From assembly GCA_026415195.1 (NCBI GenBank), contig JAOAHO010000007.1:13822-76376 (forward strand): a stretch of 62,555 bases of DNA. The letters run 5' to 3'. Under the pieces are notes generated by a model, which did not search any database, was not told the DNA's origin, and was given only the letters and a program-made list of their open reading frames with translations. This document shows, one piece after another, positions 51,008 through 59,478 of the stretch; the stretch's first letter is position 1; every line of letters begins with the position of its first letter. Source of the stretch: Bacteroidia bacterium (GTDB taxonomy: Bacteria; Bacteroidota; Bacteroidia; B-17B0; Aurantibacillaceae). The position numbers and the translations under genes were made by a program.

Positions 51008-53095
51008 ATGAAAAATAAATTTTTATTTTTATTATCACTGACGTTGGCTTATTCCCAACCTAACGACCCGGTGGTGATGAAAATCAACGATATTGAAGTT
51101 CGCAAGTCGGAATTCGAACAGGTATATAAGAAAAACAATCCCAAAGATAAAATCACCCGGGAGTCGTTGCGTGAATATGCCGATCTGTATGCTCTTTTCA
51201 GGATGAAAGTGGCGGAGGCCAAACTGGAGGGGCTCGACACGCTGATGAGTTTTAAAAATGAACTTGCCGGTTACCGAAGAAGTTTGGCAGCCCCTTACCT
51301 GAGTGACAAGAACACTAATGAAAACCTGCTGACCGAAGCCTACGAGCGTCTGAAAGAAGAAATCAAAGCCGCACACATACTGGTGCGTATCAGTGAAAAT
51401 GCTTATCCGAAAGATACACTGGAGGCTTATATGCGCATCAGCATATACCGTGATGCAGTTTTGGGAAAAATGCCCTCCAAGGCTCAAATTGCACAATACG
51501 AAAAGTTACTATTAAACACAACCGATGTGCAACACATGCTGAAGCAAAAAGACAGTTCCCTGTATTTTGCCAAACTGAACAGCATTAAGAATTTGGAAAA
51601 AAATTATAAGCAAGCCGTCGATAAGTTTAAAGATTTGGTACCTTATACCAGTGATGATGCCGGAGGTAAAGAACTTAAAGGCGATTTGGGATATTTTTCC
51701 GCATTCGACATGGTGTATCCGTTCGAGAATGCCGCTTATTCCACTCCTGTAGGGCAAGTGAGCAAAATTATCCGAACCAGATACGGTTATCATATTTTAA
51801 AGGTGTATGACCGCAGGCCGAACCGCGGGGAAGTTACGGTGGCACACATCATGGCACGTTATCCGAAGGATGCCACACCCGAGGATAAAGCCAAAGCCAA
51901 AAGAAAAATCGATTCTATTGTGGAATTATTGAAAAAAGGAGAAAATTTCGAGGAACTGGCACGCAAAGTAAGCGACGACAAACAAACTTCCGATCGGGGC
52001 GGAATCCTTCAACCTTTCCGTTCGGGCCGTTTGCCTGCTTCTTTTGAAGACGTGGCATTTTCGCTTGAAAAAAACGGTGATGTGGGCGGGCCGGTCGAAA
52101 CGCCCTACGGATGGCATGTCATTAAAAGAATTGACAAAAAATTACTGCCTCCTTTTGAATCCATGAAATCGGAATTGAAAATGAGGGTGAATCGCGATTC
52201 TCGGAGCCTGATGGGAAGAAAAAACCTTATTGCCAGATTGAAAAAGGAATATGGTTTTAAAGAAAACAAAGCTGCTTTTGAGGAATTCTCCAAGGTACTC
52301 GATTCCACCTTTCTTAAAGGAACCTGGAGCATGGATAAAGCCAAGGTATTGGGCAATAAAGAACTATTTAAAATCGGTAACAAATCGTTCACTCAAAATG
52401 ACTTTGCCTTGTACCTGGAACGTAACCAGACAGCACGCTCCGACAAGGATGCCATGTTTGTGGCCAAAACCATGTATCCGAACTTTGTGGAGGAAAGCAT
52501 AATTGAGTATGAAGATTCCCAGCTGGAAAATAAATATCCTGAATTTAAAGCCATCATGCGTGAATACCACGACGGCATCCTTATCTTCGATATTACCGAC
52601 AGAAAAGTTTGGAGCAAAGCCGTGAAAGATACTGTAGGGCTGAAAGAATTTTACGAAAAAAATAAACAAAAGTATTTATGGGATGAACGTGCTGATGTGC
52701 ACATATACACCTGCAAAGACGAAAAATCGGCTGCTTTGGCCAGAAAACTGCTGAATTCAGGAAAACGTGAGGATGCCGTGAAGAATGAAGTTAACAAAAA
52801 ATTCAAAGATGCTTTAACCTATTCATATCATAACTTTTTCAAAGGAGAAAACAAAACAGTGGATGAAAACTGGAGGCCCGGGATTGTGAAAGACGATGTG
52901 ATATCCGAAAAAGATAAATCGAGATCCATTTATGTTATTAACAGAATTATACCGAAAGAACCTAAAAAACTCAATGAATGCCGAGGTCCTGTGTCTGCCG
53001 ACTATCAATTATTTTTGGAGGAAGATTGGGTAAAATACATGAAAAATAAATATAAAGTTACCATCAACGAAGACGTGCTGTATAGCATTAATTAA
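51008..53095 (+). CDS. SurA-like peptidyl-prolyl cis-trans isomerase, two parvulin domains
   Basis: 695 residues. Signal peptide MKNKFLFLLSLTLAYSQ, an N-terminal chaperone helix region with EVRKSEFEQVYKKNNP, parvulin domain 1 (~115-280: AAHILVRISENAYP ... GDLGYFSAFDMVYPFENAAY, RYGYHILKVYDRR) and parvulin domain 2 (~285-385: VAHIMARYP ... GGILQPFRSGRLPASFEDVA, YGWHVIKRID). A large C-terminal region follows. Periplasmic foldase for outer-membrane or T9SS-secreted proteins. The in-frame ATG 50939 lies upstream of the promoter box and is rejected. Confidence 0.92.
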   Translation: MKNKFLFLLSLTLAYSQPNDPVVMKINDIEVRKSEFEQVYKKNNPKDKITRESLREYADLYALFRMKVAEAKLEGLDTLMSFKNELAGYRRSLAAPYLSDKNTNENLLTEAYERLKEEIKAAHILVRISENAYPKDTLEAYMRISIYRDAVLGKMPSKAQIAQYEKLLLNTTDVQHMLKQKDSSLYFAKLNSIKNLEKNYKQAVDKFKDLVPYTSDDAGGKELKGDLGYFSAFDMVYPFENAAYSTPVGQVSKIIRTRYGYHILKVYDRRPNRGEVTVAHIMARYPKDATPEDKAKAKRKIDSIVELLKKGENFEELARKVSDDKQTSDRGGILQPFRSGRLPASFEDVAFSLEKNGDVGGPVETPYGWHVIKRIDKKLLPPFESMKSELKMRVNRDSRSLMGRKNLIARLKKEYGFKENKAAFEEFSKVLDSTFLKGTWSMDKAKVLGNKELFKIGNKSFTQNDFALYLERNQTARSDKDAMFVAKTMYPNFVEESIIEYEDSQLENKYPEFKAIMREYHDGILIFDITDRKVWSKAVKDTVGLKEFYEKNKQKYLWDERADVHIYTCKDEKSAALARKLLNSGKREDAVKNEVNKKFKDALTYSYHNFFKGENKTVDENWRPGIVKDDVISEKDKSRSIYVINRIIPKEPKKLNECRGPVSADYQLFLEEDWVKYMKNKYKVTINEDVLYSIN

Positions 53096-53168
53096 AATTC
53101 ACCTTCATTTGTTCAAAAGTCAGCTTTCACATGATTTTGCCGTAAGGCAAGAAGTTTAATTTTACCGC

Positions 53169-54014
53169 ATGTTCAGGAATTCGGGTTTTGTATTGGTATT
53201 CAGTTTATCGCTTTTGATTTTTCTTATTTTGCTGTTGAGTTGGTCCTTAATTAATTCAGCCCACCTGAGCAGGAGCATTCGTGAAAACCTGGGTTTTCAG
53301 ATTTACCTGAAAGATTCGATACCGGGTCCTCAGCTCGAGGAAATCCAAAGGGAACTGGACCGTTCATCTTATACCCGCCATTGGATTATGGTGGAAAAAG
53401 AAAGTGCGGCAAGAGAATTGAAAGAAAAATTGGGCGAGGATTTTATCGGATTTTTAGGATACAATCCGTTACTGAACATGTTGGACGTTAAAGTAAAAGC
53501 GGAATATGCCACTCCCGACAGTCTGGAAGCAATTACTTCGGTTTTCCGAAACAATCCTGCCGTGCATGAGGTGGTTTATCAGAGAGATGTGGTAGACAAA
53601 ATCAATAAAAACATGAAAACCATCTTCTACCTGATTTCTATTTTTGCCGCCAGCCTGTTGATAGTAGCCTTGTTCCTCATGCATAATACCATTCGCCTTT
53701 CACTTTATTCCCAACGATTCATCATCCACACCATGTATCTGGTGGGGGCCACCCGGCTATATATTACCAAACCATTTGTTATACGTTCCATATTGCAGGG
53801 AATGTTGGCAGGAGGAGCGGGAATATTTTTGTTTGTGTTAGTATATTTTGCCGCCCTGCAGCGCTTCCCCGAACTTTCCGAATTGGGCGGTCCCGGTGAA
53901 CTCTACCTCTTGATGGTGGCCACCTTGTTGTTTTCCATTATCATAACGGCAGCCGGTACTTTTTTATCGGCTTTCCGCCTGGTGAATCTGAAAAGTGCGG
54001 AATTGTATCAATAA
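53169..54014 (+). CDS. ftsX: Cell division protein FtsX
   Basis: 281 residues. Four membrane helices (~5-28, ~155-178, ~205-230, ~250-272) with a large extracytoplasmic loop after the first (~30-150) carrying the FtsX pattern GFQIYLKDSIPGPQLEEIQ and NPLLNMLDVKV, and the later RFIIHTMYLVGATRLYITKPF. With FtsE it activates peptidoglycan hydrolases at the septum. FtsE is not adjacent. TAATTTTA precedes the ATG by 4 nt. The N-terminus is shorter than usual. Confidence 0.9.
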   Translation: MFRNSGFVLVFSLSLLIFLILLLSWSLINSAHLSRSIRENLGFQIYLKDSIPGPQLEEIQRELDRSSYTRHWIMVEKESAARELKEKLGEDFIGFLGYNPLLNMLDVKVKAEYATPDSLEAITSVFRNNPAVHEVVYQRDVVDKINKNMKTIFYLISIFAASLLIVALFLMHNTIRLSLYSQRFIIHTMYLVGATRLYITKPFVIRSILQGMLAGGAGIFLFVLVYFAALQRFPELSELGGPGELYLLMVATLLFSIIITAAGTFLSAFRLVNLKSAELYQ

Positions 54015-54056
54015 TATCATGTCATTAACCTGAACCAAAATGTGTAACTTTAAATT

Positions 54057-54665
54057 ATGTTTAAAAGTTTTATTTTTTATTTTTTTAAAGGCCTGATCAT
54101 TTTAATTCCGTTGATGATCACCGTTCTGGTTATTGCCTACATATATAATTTCCTAAGTAGTATTTTTTCTTTCATCGGCTTTACAGATTTTGGTTTATTG
54201 AATACGCTGATAGGCCTGGCATTGACCATTACCCTCATTACGCTATTCGGTTATGCTACGGGCAATATTGTTTTCAGAAATCTGTTTAAAATACTGGAAG
54301 ACAAAATGGAAGAGTTGCCCTTTATCAGGCACATTTATACTCCCGTTAAGGATTTTATTTCCGGTTTTGTAGGGAATAAGAAGAAATTCAATAAGCCCGT
54401 ACTGGTTAAGCTGAATGATGCCATGGAAGTATATGAACTGGGATTCCTGACTGCCGAGGACATGGAGGCCATTAATCTGAAAAATATGGTGACGGTGTAT
54501 TTGCCCTATTCCTATTCATTTATGGGAAAAATTGTGATTGTGCCTGCCACTTCCGTCCAACCCGTTAAAGCTGATTCGGCCGACATTATGAAATTCATCG
54601 TGAGTGGCGGAGTGTCGAACATAAAAGAGGAGAAAAATGATCCTGCAAATACAGCACATCCATAA
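54057..54665 (+). CDS. DUF502-family membrane protein
   Basis: 202 residues. Two N-terminal helices (FKGLIILIPLMITVLVIAYI; LIGLALTITLITLFGYATGN) and a conserved cytoplasmic part with PFIRHIYTPVKDFISGFVG and TVYLPYSYSFMGKIVIVP, the DUF502 hallmark (YxPVK and P...G). Function unknown in bacteria. The ABC ATPase gene begins inside its last codons (29-bp overlap). TAACTTTA lies 4 nt before the ATG. Confidence 0.9.
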   Translation: MFKSFIFYFFKGLIILIPLMITVLVIAYIYNFLSSIFSFIGFTDFGLLNTLIGLALTITLITLFGYATGNIVFRNLFKILEDKMEELPFIRHIYTPVKDFISGFVGNKKKFNKPVLVKLNDAMEVYELGFLTAEDMEAINLKNMVTVYLPYSYSFMGKIVIVPATSVQPVKADSADIMKFIVSGGVSNIKEEKNDPANTAHP

Positions 54666-55581
54666 GCGGTTCCACAATCATGTAGCCCTTCGCGATGTCA
54701 GCTTCGGAATACCCGAGGGGGTGGTTTTTGGGTTATTGGGCCCCAACGGGGCAGGCAAGACAACGCTAATCCGCATCATTACCCGGATTTTTATGCCTGA
54801 CGAAGGCCAGATACTCTTTAGAGGAAAGCCCCATGCGGATGAGTACGTGGCCCGTATAGGGTATCTGCCGGAAGAAAGGGGGCTATATCGGAAAATGGAA
54901 GTGTATGAACATGCCGTGTATTTAGGCATGTTGAAGGGCCTGAATCGCGGCAAGGCCAAAGAAAAAGTGGAATACTGGATGAAGCGCTGGGAAATGATGC
55001 CCTGGAAAAAAAAGAAAATTCAGGAACTCAGTAAAGGGATGCAGCAAAAAGTGCAAATCATGGCATCGTTATTGCATGAACCTGAATTGCTGATACTGGA
55101 TGAACCCTTTAGCGGCTTCGACCCCGTCAATGCAGCCCTGTTGAAAGAAGAAATCATCAATCTTAAAAATTCCGGCACCACCATTTTGTTTTCATCGCAC
55201 AACATGAACAATGTCGAGGAAATTTGCGATGAAATTGTTCTGATTAACAAGTCGGAAAAAGTACTGGAAGGAAAAGTGAGGGAAATCCAGCATGCTCACT
55301 TTGAAAACACTTTTGATTTTGAGTTTGAAGGAAATGTGATGGGATTTACAAATGCGCTCTGGTCGGGCGGGGAAGTGTTATTCAGCAGTCAAATTGGAAA
55401 TCGCAATACCGTCAGGGTTCGATTGTCACCAGGTGTAGAACTGAATGACGTTATCGGTTCGGTTTTGCCAGTATGCCGCCTGAAGGAAATTAGGCAAGTG
55501 TTACCATCCTTGCACGATATTTTTCTGAAAACCGTAACAGGAAAGGATAAAGCAATTTCATCGATTACACAAACGGAATAG
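54637..55581 (+). CDS. ABC transporter ATP-binding protein (NatA-like)
   Basis: 314 residues. Walker A GPNGAGKTTL (~32-41), signature ELSKGMQQKVQI (~129-140, Lys/Met variant as in NatA/CcmA types), Walker B LLILDEPFSGFDP (~149-161), then H-loop LFSSHNMN. A C-terminal ~90-residue DUF4162-like domain ends the protein. It pairs with the permease 3 nt downstream as an ABC-2 exporter, possibly sodium or antibiotic export (NatAB type). Overlaps the preceding DUF502 gene by 29 bp. Confidence 0.92.
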   Translation: MILQIQHIHKRFHNHVALRDVSFGIPEGVVFGLLGPNGAGKTTLIRIITRIFMPDEGQILFRGKPHADEYVARIGYLPEERGLYRKMEVYEHAVYLGMLKGLNRGKAKEKVEYWMKRWEMMPWKKKKIQELSKGMQQKVQIMASLLHEPELLILDEPFSGFDPVNAALLKEEIINLKNSGTTILFSSHNMNNVEEICDEIVLINKSEKVLEGKVREIQHAHFENTFDFEFEGNVMGFTNALWSGGEVLFSSQIGNRNTVRVRLSPGVELNDVIGSVLPVCRLKEIRQVLPSLHDIFLKTVTGKDKAISSITQTE

Positions 55582-55584
55582 GTT

Positions 55585-56919
55585 ATGAAAAAAATTTTTT
55601 TGGTTGCCGAAAGAGAAATCCTGCAGAAAATAAGGACGCCATCGTTTATCATCATGACATTGCTTACTCCACTTCTGATAGCCGGTTTTGTGGGGCTTAT
55701 AATTTACCTAACGCAAACGGAAAAAACCGAACAAAAAGTGTGGGTTGTGGACGAAAGCAAATTATTCGAAGGGCGCCTGCAACCCGATGACTATACCACA
55801 TTTTCCTATACGCAAAAAAAACTTCCCGATGCCGTCAGGGAATTTTCAGATAAGGGCTACACCTGTATCCTTTGGATTGCACCTAACATAGTGGAAGGGG
55901 GCGACGGCGCCGTAAAGATCATCTACAAAAAATCACCGGGCTTGGCTTTTCAGACATACCTTAAAAATCAACTTGAAAAAATACTCTACGAAGAAAAACT
56001 ACGCGCCAATCAGATTGACCCCATGGTAATCCACAATGCCAAACAGAAAGTACAGGTGATTATGGAAAAAGTGGATAAATACGGAAACGCCAAAGACCAA
56101 ACCCAGTTTCAGCTCCTGGGATTTTTCATGGGATTTTTAATGTTTATGTTTATTACCGTTTATGGCATGATGGTGTTTCGTTCGGTTCTGGAGGAAAAGA
56201 CTAACCGCATAGTGGAAATTATTATTTCCTCCATTAAGCCATTTCAGTTGCTGGCCGGTAAGATATTGGGCGTTGCGGTTTTAGGGATAGGGCAGTTTTT
56301 GGTCATGGCCGGCATCAGTGCTTTGCTGATGATGCTTATGGTGCAGTTTTTACTCAAAGACACACTGGCCGAATACGAAATTTTTAAAGCACAAACCGAA
56401 ATGGTCATGAAAACCGGGGCTACCCAAAATCTGGATAAACTGGAAAAATTTCATGACAAACTCGAAACATTTCAGGTGCTGGATAAATTAAAAAACATTG
56501 ATGTGGCGGAGGTGTTGGCAGCATTCTTATTGTATTTTCTGGGGGGGTATTTGCTATACAGCGCACTGATTGCGGCTATTGCATCGGCGGTGGATAACGA
56601 GTCGGACTCGCAGCAGTTTTTAATGCCGGTCATGTTGCCGCTTTTCGTGGCGTATTTTTCGTTGGTCAGGGCCATGGAAAATCCGGATGCATCTTCCATC
56701 GTTTGGTTTTCCTATATACCTTTCACCTCTCCCGTTATCATGATGTCGCGCATCACATCGGGAATACCATTCTGGGAAGTGCTGATGTCTTTGGTGTTGC
56801 TGTTTGCCGCTATTATATTGGTGCTCATGTTGGCTGCTAAAATATACAGAACGGGGATTTTGATGTATGGCCAGAAAGTAACCTGGAAAACCATATTTCA
56901 ATGGGTTTTTAAAAATTAA
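55585..56919 (+). CDS. ABC-2 type transporter permease (NatB-like)
   Basis: 444 residues. First helix at ~23-43 (IIMTLLTPLLIAGFVGLII), a long extracytoplasmic domain (~45-170), then five helices starting LLGFFMGFLMFMFITVYGMM, with the conserved EEKTNRIVEIIISSIKPFQL and LLAGKILGVAVLG coupling region. A second insertion with coiled-coil character lies at ~260-300. Partner of the ATPase 3 nt upstream. It converges on the small lipoprotein gene 6 nt away. Confidence 0.9.
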   Translation: MKKIFLVAEREILQKIRTPSFIIMTLLTPLLIAGFVGLIIYLTQTEKTEQKVWVVDESKLFEGRLQPDDYTTFSYTQKKLPDAVREFSDKGYTCILWIAPNIVEGGDGAVKIIYKKSPGLAFQTYLKNQLEKILYEEKLRANQIDPMVIHNAKQKVQVIMEKVDKYGNAKDQTQFQLLGFFMGFLMFMFITVYGMMVFRSVLEEKTNRIVEIIISSIKPFQLLAGKILGVAVLGIGQFLVMAGISALLMMLMVQFLLKDTLAEYEIFKAQTEMVMKTGATQNLDKLEKFHDKLETFQVLDKLKNIDVAEVLAAFLLYFLGGYLLYSALIAAIASAVDNESDSQQFLMPVMLPLFVAYFSLVRAMENPDASSIVWFSYIPFTSPVIMMSRITSGIPFWEVLMSLVLLFAAIILVLMLAAKIYRTGILMYGQKVTWKTIFQWVFKN

Positions 56920-56925
56920 AATTAT

Positions 56926-57255
56926 TTATTTTATTTTTTGATTTTTATATTTTTGAAGGGAGTCGATGCTTTTCCTGATGATGTCCTTTAGGGTTTGGGT
57001 GTGAAAACAATAATATTTCAAAGAAGAATCGAATCGGGCCCGTGAACATAATTGGGGATTAACGGGGCAGAATTTCAGTTTCACGGAATCGGGATGGGAA
57101 AAGGGGATGCCGTGTGCGGCCTCAAACAATGAAATCCCCACAATGTGCATCACCATGCTGTCGGGGGGGATAATATGAGTTCTGTTTCTTAATTCATTAT
57201 TTTTATCACAGCAGATAAAAAAAATAATCAAAAAAAAAGGCAAACTTTTTCTCAC
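56926..57255 (-). CDS. Small lipoprotein, DUF4296-like
   Basis: 109 residues. Signal MRKSLPFFLIIFFIC then C, a lipobox-like FFICC. Residues ~28-50 (IIPPDSMVMHIVGISLFEAA) match the IIPxDxMVxxLxDIHLxEAA start of DUF4296 proteins, which are common Bacteroidota lipoproteins of unknown role. The protein carries three further Cys and ends in a Lys-rich helix. The family assignment is from pattern memory and is moderately sure. Confidence 0.65.
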   Translation of the reverse strand: MRKSLPFFLIIFFICCDKNNELRNRTHIIPPDSMVMHIVGISLFEAAHGIPFSHPDSVKLKFCPVNPQLCSRARFDSSLKYYCFHTQTLKDIIRKSIDSLQKYKNQKIK

Positions 57256-57408
57256 TTAAAAAGAATGATAAATTAATTTAAGTACAAAATTAATTAATTG
57301 TATGTGATAAACATATTTGCTGACAAAAAATGATCATTGTCATAGTAATTAACAACAATTGTCATTTTTTGGGTTAATACAATTATAGTCCTTTGAAATA
57401 AAAAAGTT

Positions 57409-58434
57409 ATGAAAAAGTGGTTTATATCATTTAATGTTGCAATAATGTCGTTATTGCATTCCCAGGTTACTTTGACACAGTCAAATCATGCACCGATCCC
57501 CGGTGATAATCATCCGATTAAGGGATTTGATACCATAGCCAACATTTCCAATATTTTAAATCAGAATGGCAACGGCATTTTATTTAATTTCAGCAATGCC
57601 ATTGTCCCCAATCAAACATTGTTTACGAATTCATACGTAACTCCTTCGGTATTGCCCGGTTCATCATCTTTTATCAGTATGGGGGCCAATGTTGCCTTAT
57701 CGGATAGCGGCGGATTTTATAAATCCTCATCCGCATCGTTGGAGTATTGCGGGCATATTGGCAATAGCGGTGAAAAAATGGAATTTCTTATAGATAAACC
57801 GATACTGATGCAGTATCCGTTTTCTTACGGAGGTTTTTTTTCGGATGCAGCTTTAGGTACATTAACAACCACATTGTTTCCTGTGTTTAATTTAAGTGGT
57901 ACCATATTGGTCAGCGGAGCTTCTCAAGGGTCGTTAATATTGCCGGGTATTCCGGCATTTAATAATGTATTAAGGGTAGTAACGAATGTTACCCTTTTAA
58001 TTCAAGGAACCGGTTCCTTAAGTACCGTTACGGGCACTCAATCTTTTACGCAACACGATTTTTATACTAATGGTATTAAATTTCCCGTTCTTAGTGTAAA
58101 ATATGAAAAGGTAACCATTCCCGCATTTTCGGTAAATGACTACAATGTAGATCGGCATTATTACGGAATGTACACTTTAGGGATTTCCGAATCCGGCCCG
58201 AATGAAAATAACATTAAGTTTTATCCGACTATTGTTCACGATCGCTTAAATATTTACAGTGATAATCAATACGAAATTAAAATTTATACAATGGATGGAA
58301 GCATGATAAAGAAAATGATTATACAAGGTAAAGATGAAGTAGATATGAGCACATGGAAAAGCGGTGTTTATCTCATTATTTCAGAAGACACTAAAAGTAA
58401 ATTGCAGATTGTTAATAAAATAGTGAAGTTATAA
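57409..58434 (+). CDS. T9SS-secreted protein with type A sorting domain
   Basis: 341 residues. Signal peptide MKKWFISFNVAIMSLLHSQ, a Ser/Asn/Gly-rich beta domain (~20-260), and a sorting domain (~268-341): IKFYPTIVHDRLNIYSDN (the PT/PNP-like start), YEIKIYTMDGSMIKKMII, and TWKSGVYLIISEDTKSKLQI ending IVKL. Surface or secreted cargo of the type IX machinery; no enzymatic motif seen. Upstream, ATTGTCAT occurs twice (57335-57342 and 57357-57364), a possible regulatory repeat. Confidence 0.82.
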   Translation: MKKWFISFNVAIMSLLHSQVTLTQSNHAPIPGDNHPIKGFDTIANISNILNQNGNGILFNFSNAIVPNQTLFTNSYVTPSVLPGSSSFISMGANVALSDSGGFYKSSSASLEYCGHIGNSGEKMEFLIDKPILMQYPFSYGGFFSDAALGTLTTTLFPVFNLSGTILVSGASQGSLILPGIPAFNNVLRVVTNVTLLIQGTGSLSTVTGTQSFTQHDFYTNGIKFPVLSVKYEKVTIPAFSVNDYNVDRHYYGMYTLGISESGPNENNIKFYPTIVHDRLNIYSDNQYEIKIYTMDGSMIKKMIIQGKDEVDMSTWKSGVYLIISEDTKSKLQIVNKIVKL

Positions 58435-58486
58435 GTGAGTTTCGGTAAAATTTAAATTCCATTTAATAATTTTTGGCATTGTTTGT

Positions 58487-58494
58487 TAACTTTG
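58487..58494 (+). promoter_or_regulatory. TAnnTTTG promoter
   Basis: TAACTTTG, last base 9 nt before the ATG at 58504. It supports this start over the in-frame TTG at 58483. Confidence 0.55.
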
Positions 58495-58503
58495 CCGTCA
58501 AAT

Positions 58504-59478
58504 ATGAAAAGAGGGCCTGTATCGGAATTTATTGAAAAACATTTTTTGCATTTTAATGCTGCTGCGTTGGTGGATGCTGCCAGGGCTTATGAAAAACACA
58601 TAAATGAAGGGGGCAAAATGATGATCACCCTTGCCGGAGCCATGAGCACGGCAGAACTGGGAAAATCCCTTGCGGAAATGATACGGCAGGATAAGGTTTC
58701 GATTATTTCCTGCACGGGCGCAAACCTGGAAGAAGACATCATGAACCTGGTGGCGCACAATCATTACAAACGCATACCCAATTACCGCGACCTTACGCCT
58801 CAGGATGAATGGAATTTGCTTGAAAATCATTTTAATCGGGTGACCGATACCTGCATCCCCGAAGAGGAAGCGTTCAGGCGTTTGCAAAAGCATATTTTTA
58901 AAGCATGGAGTGAAGCAGAAAAAAAGGGTGAGCGTTATTTTCCGCATGAATACATGTATAAGATTTTGTTGAGCGGGGAGTTGGAGCAGTATTATGAAAT
59001 TGACCCTAAGGATTCATGGATGTTGGCGGCTGCCCAAAAGAATTTGCCGATAGTGGTTCCCGGATGGGAAGACAGCACCATGGGAAATATTTTTGCGTCT
59101 TATGTAATTAAAAACGAACTCAAGGCAACCACCATGAAAAGCGGAATTGAATATATGGTGTGGCTTGCCGACTGGTACAGGAAAAATTCCTCCGGCAAAG
59201 GAGTGGGCTTTTTCCAGATAGGAGGCGGAATAGCCGGTGATTTTCCGATTTGCGTGGTGCCCATGATGTATCAGGATTTGGGCTGGGAGGATGTTCCGTT
59301 TTGGTCGTATTTCTGCCAGATTTCCGACTCCACCACATCCTATGGTTCTTATTCAGGCGCGGTGCCGAATGAAAAAATCACCTGGGGAAAGCTTGGAATT
59401 GATACTCCGAAATTTGTGATTGAAAGTGATGCCACCATTGTGGCGCCTTTAATTTTTGCCTGGGTGTTGGGGTGGTAA
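58504..59478 (+). CDS. Deoxyhypusine synthase-family enzyme
   Basis: 324 residues. NAD-dependent fold of the deoxyhypusine/homospermidine synthase family: ITLAGAMSTAELGKSLAEMI, ISCTGANLEEDIMNL, VVPGWEDSTMGNIFA, FFQIGGGIAGDFPICV, and ITWGKLG with K296 at the place of the catalytic Lys of eukaryotic DHS (SWGKI). Bacteria lack eIF5A, so the product is more likely a polyamine such as homospermidine or another spermidine-derived compound. A membrane-fused spermidine-synthase-like gene lies elsewhere in the window. The 3' end overlaps the convergent transferase gene by 30 bp. Confidence 0.88.
   Translation: MKRGPVSEFIEKHFLHFNAAALVDAARAYEKHINEGGKMMITLAGAMSTAELGKSLAEMIRQDKVSIISCTGANLEEDIMNLVAHNHYKRIPNYRDLTPQDEWNLLENHFNRVTDTCIPEEEAFRRLQKHIFKAWSEAEKKGERYFPHEYMYKILLSGELEQYYEIDPKDSWMLAAAQKNLPIVVPGWEDSTMGNIFASYVIKNELKATTMKSGIEYMVWLADWYRKNSSGKGVGFFQIGGGIAGDFPICVVPMMYQDLGWEDVPFWSYFCQISDSTTSYGSYSGAVPNEKITWGKLGIDTPKFVIESDATIVAPLIFAWVLGW

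Noticed and set aside
57335..57364. Two copies of ATTGTCAT upstream of the T9SS cargo gene
   Set aside because: Only two short AT-rich copies, which chance can explain; not enough for a regulatory call of its own.
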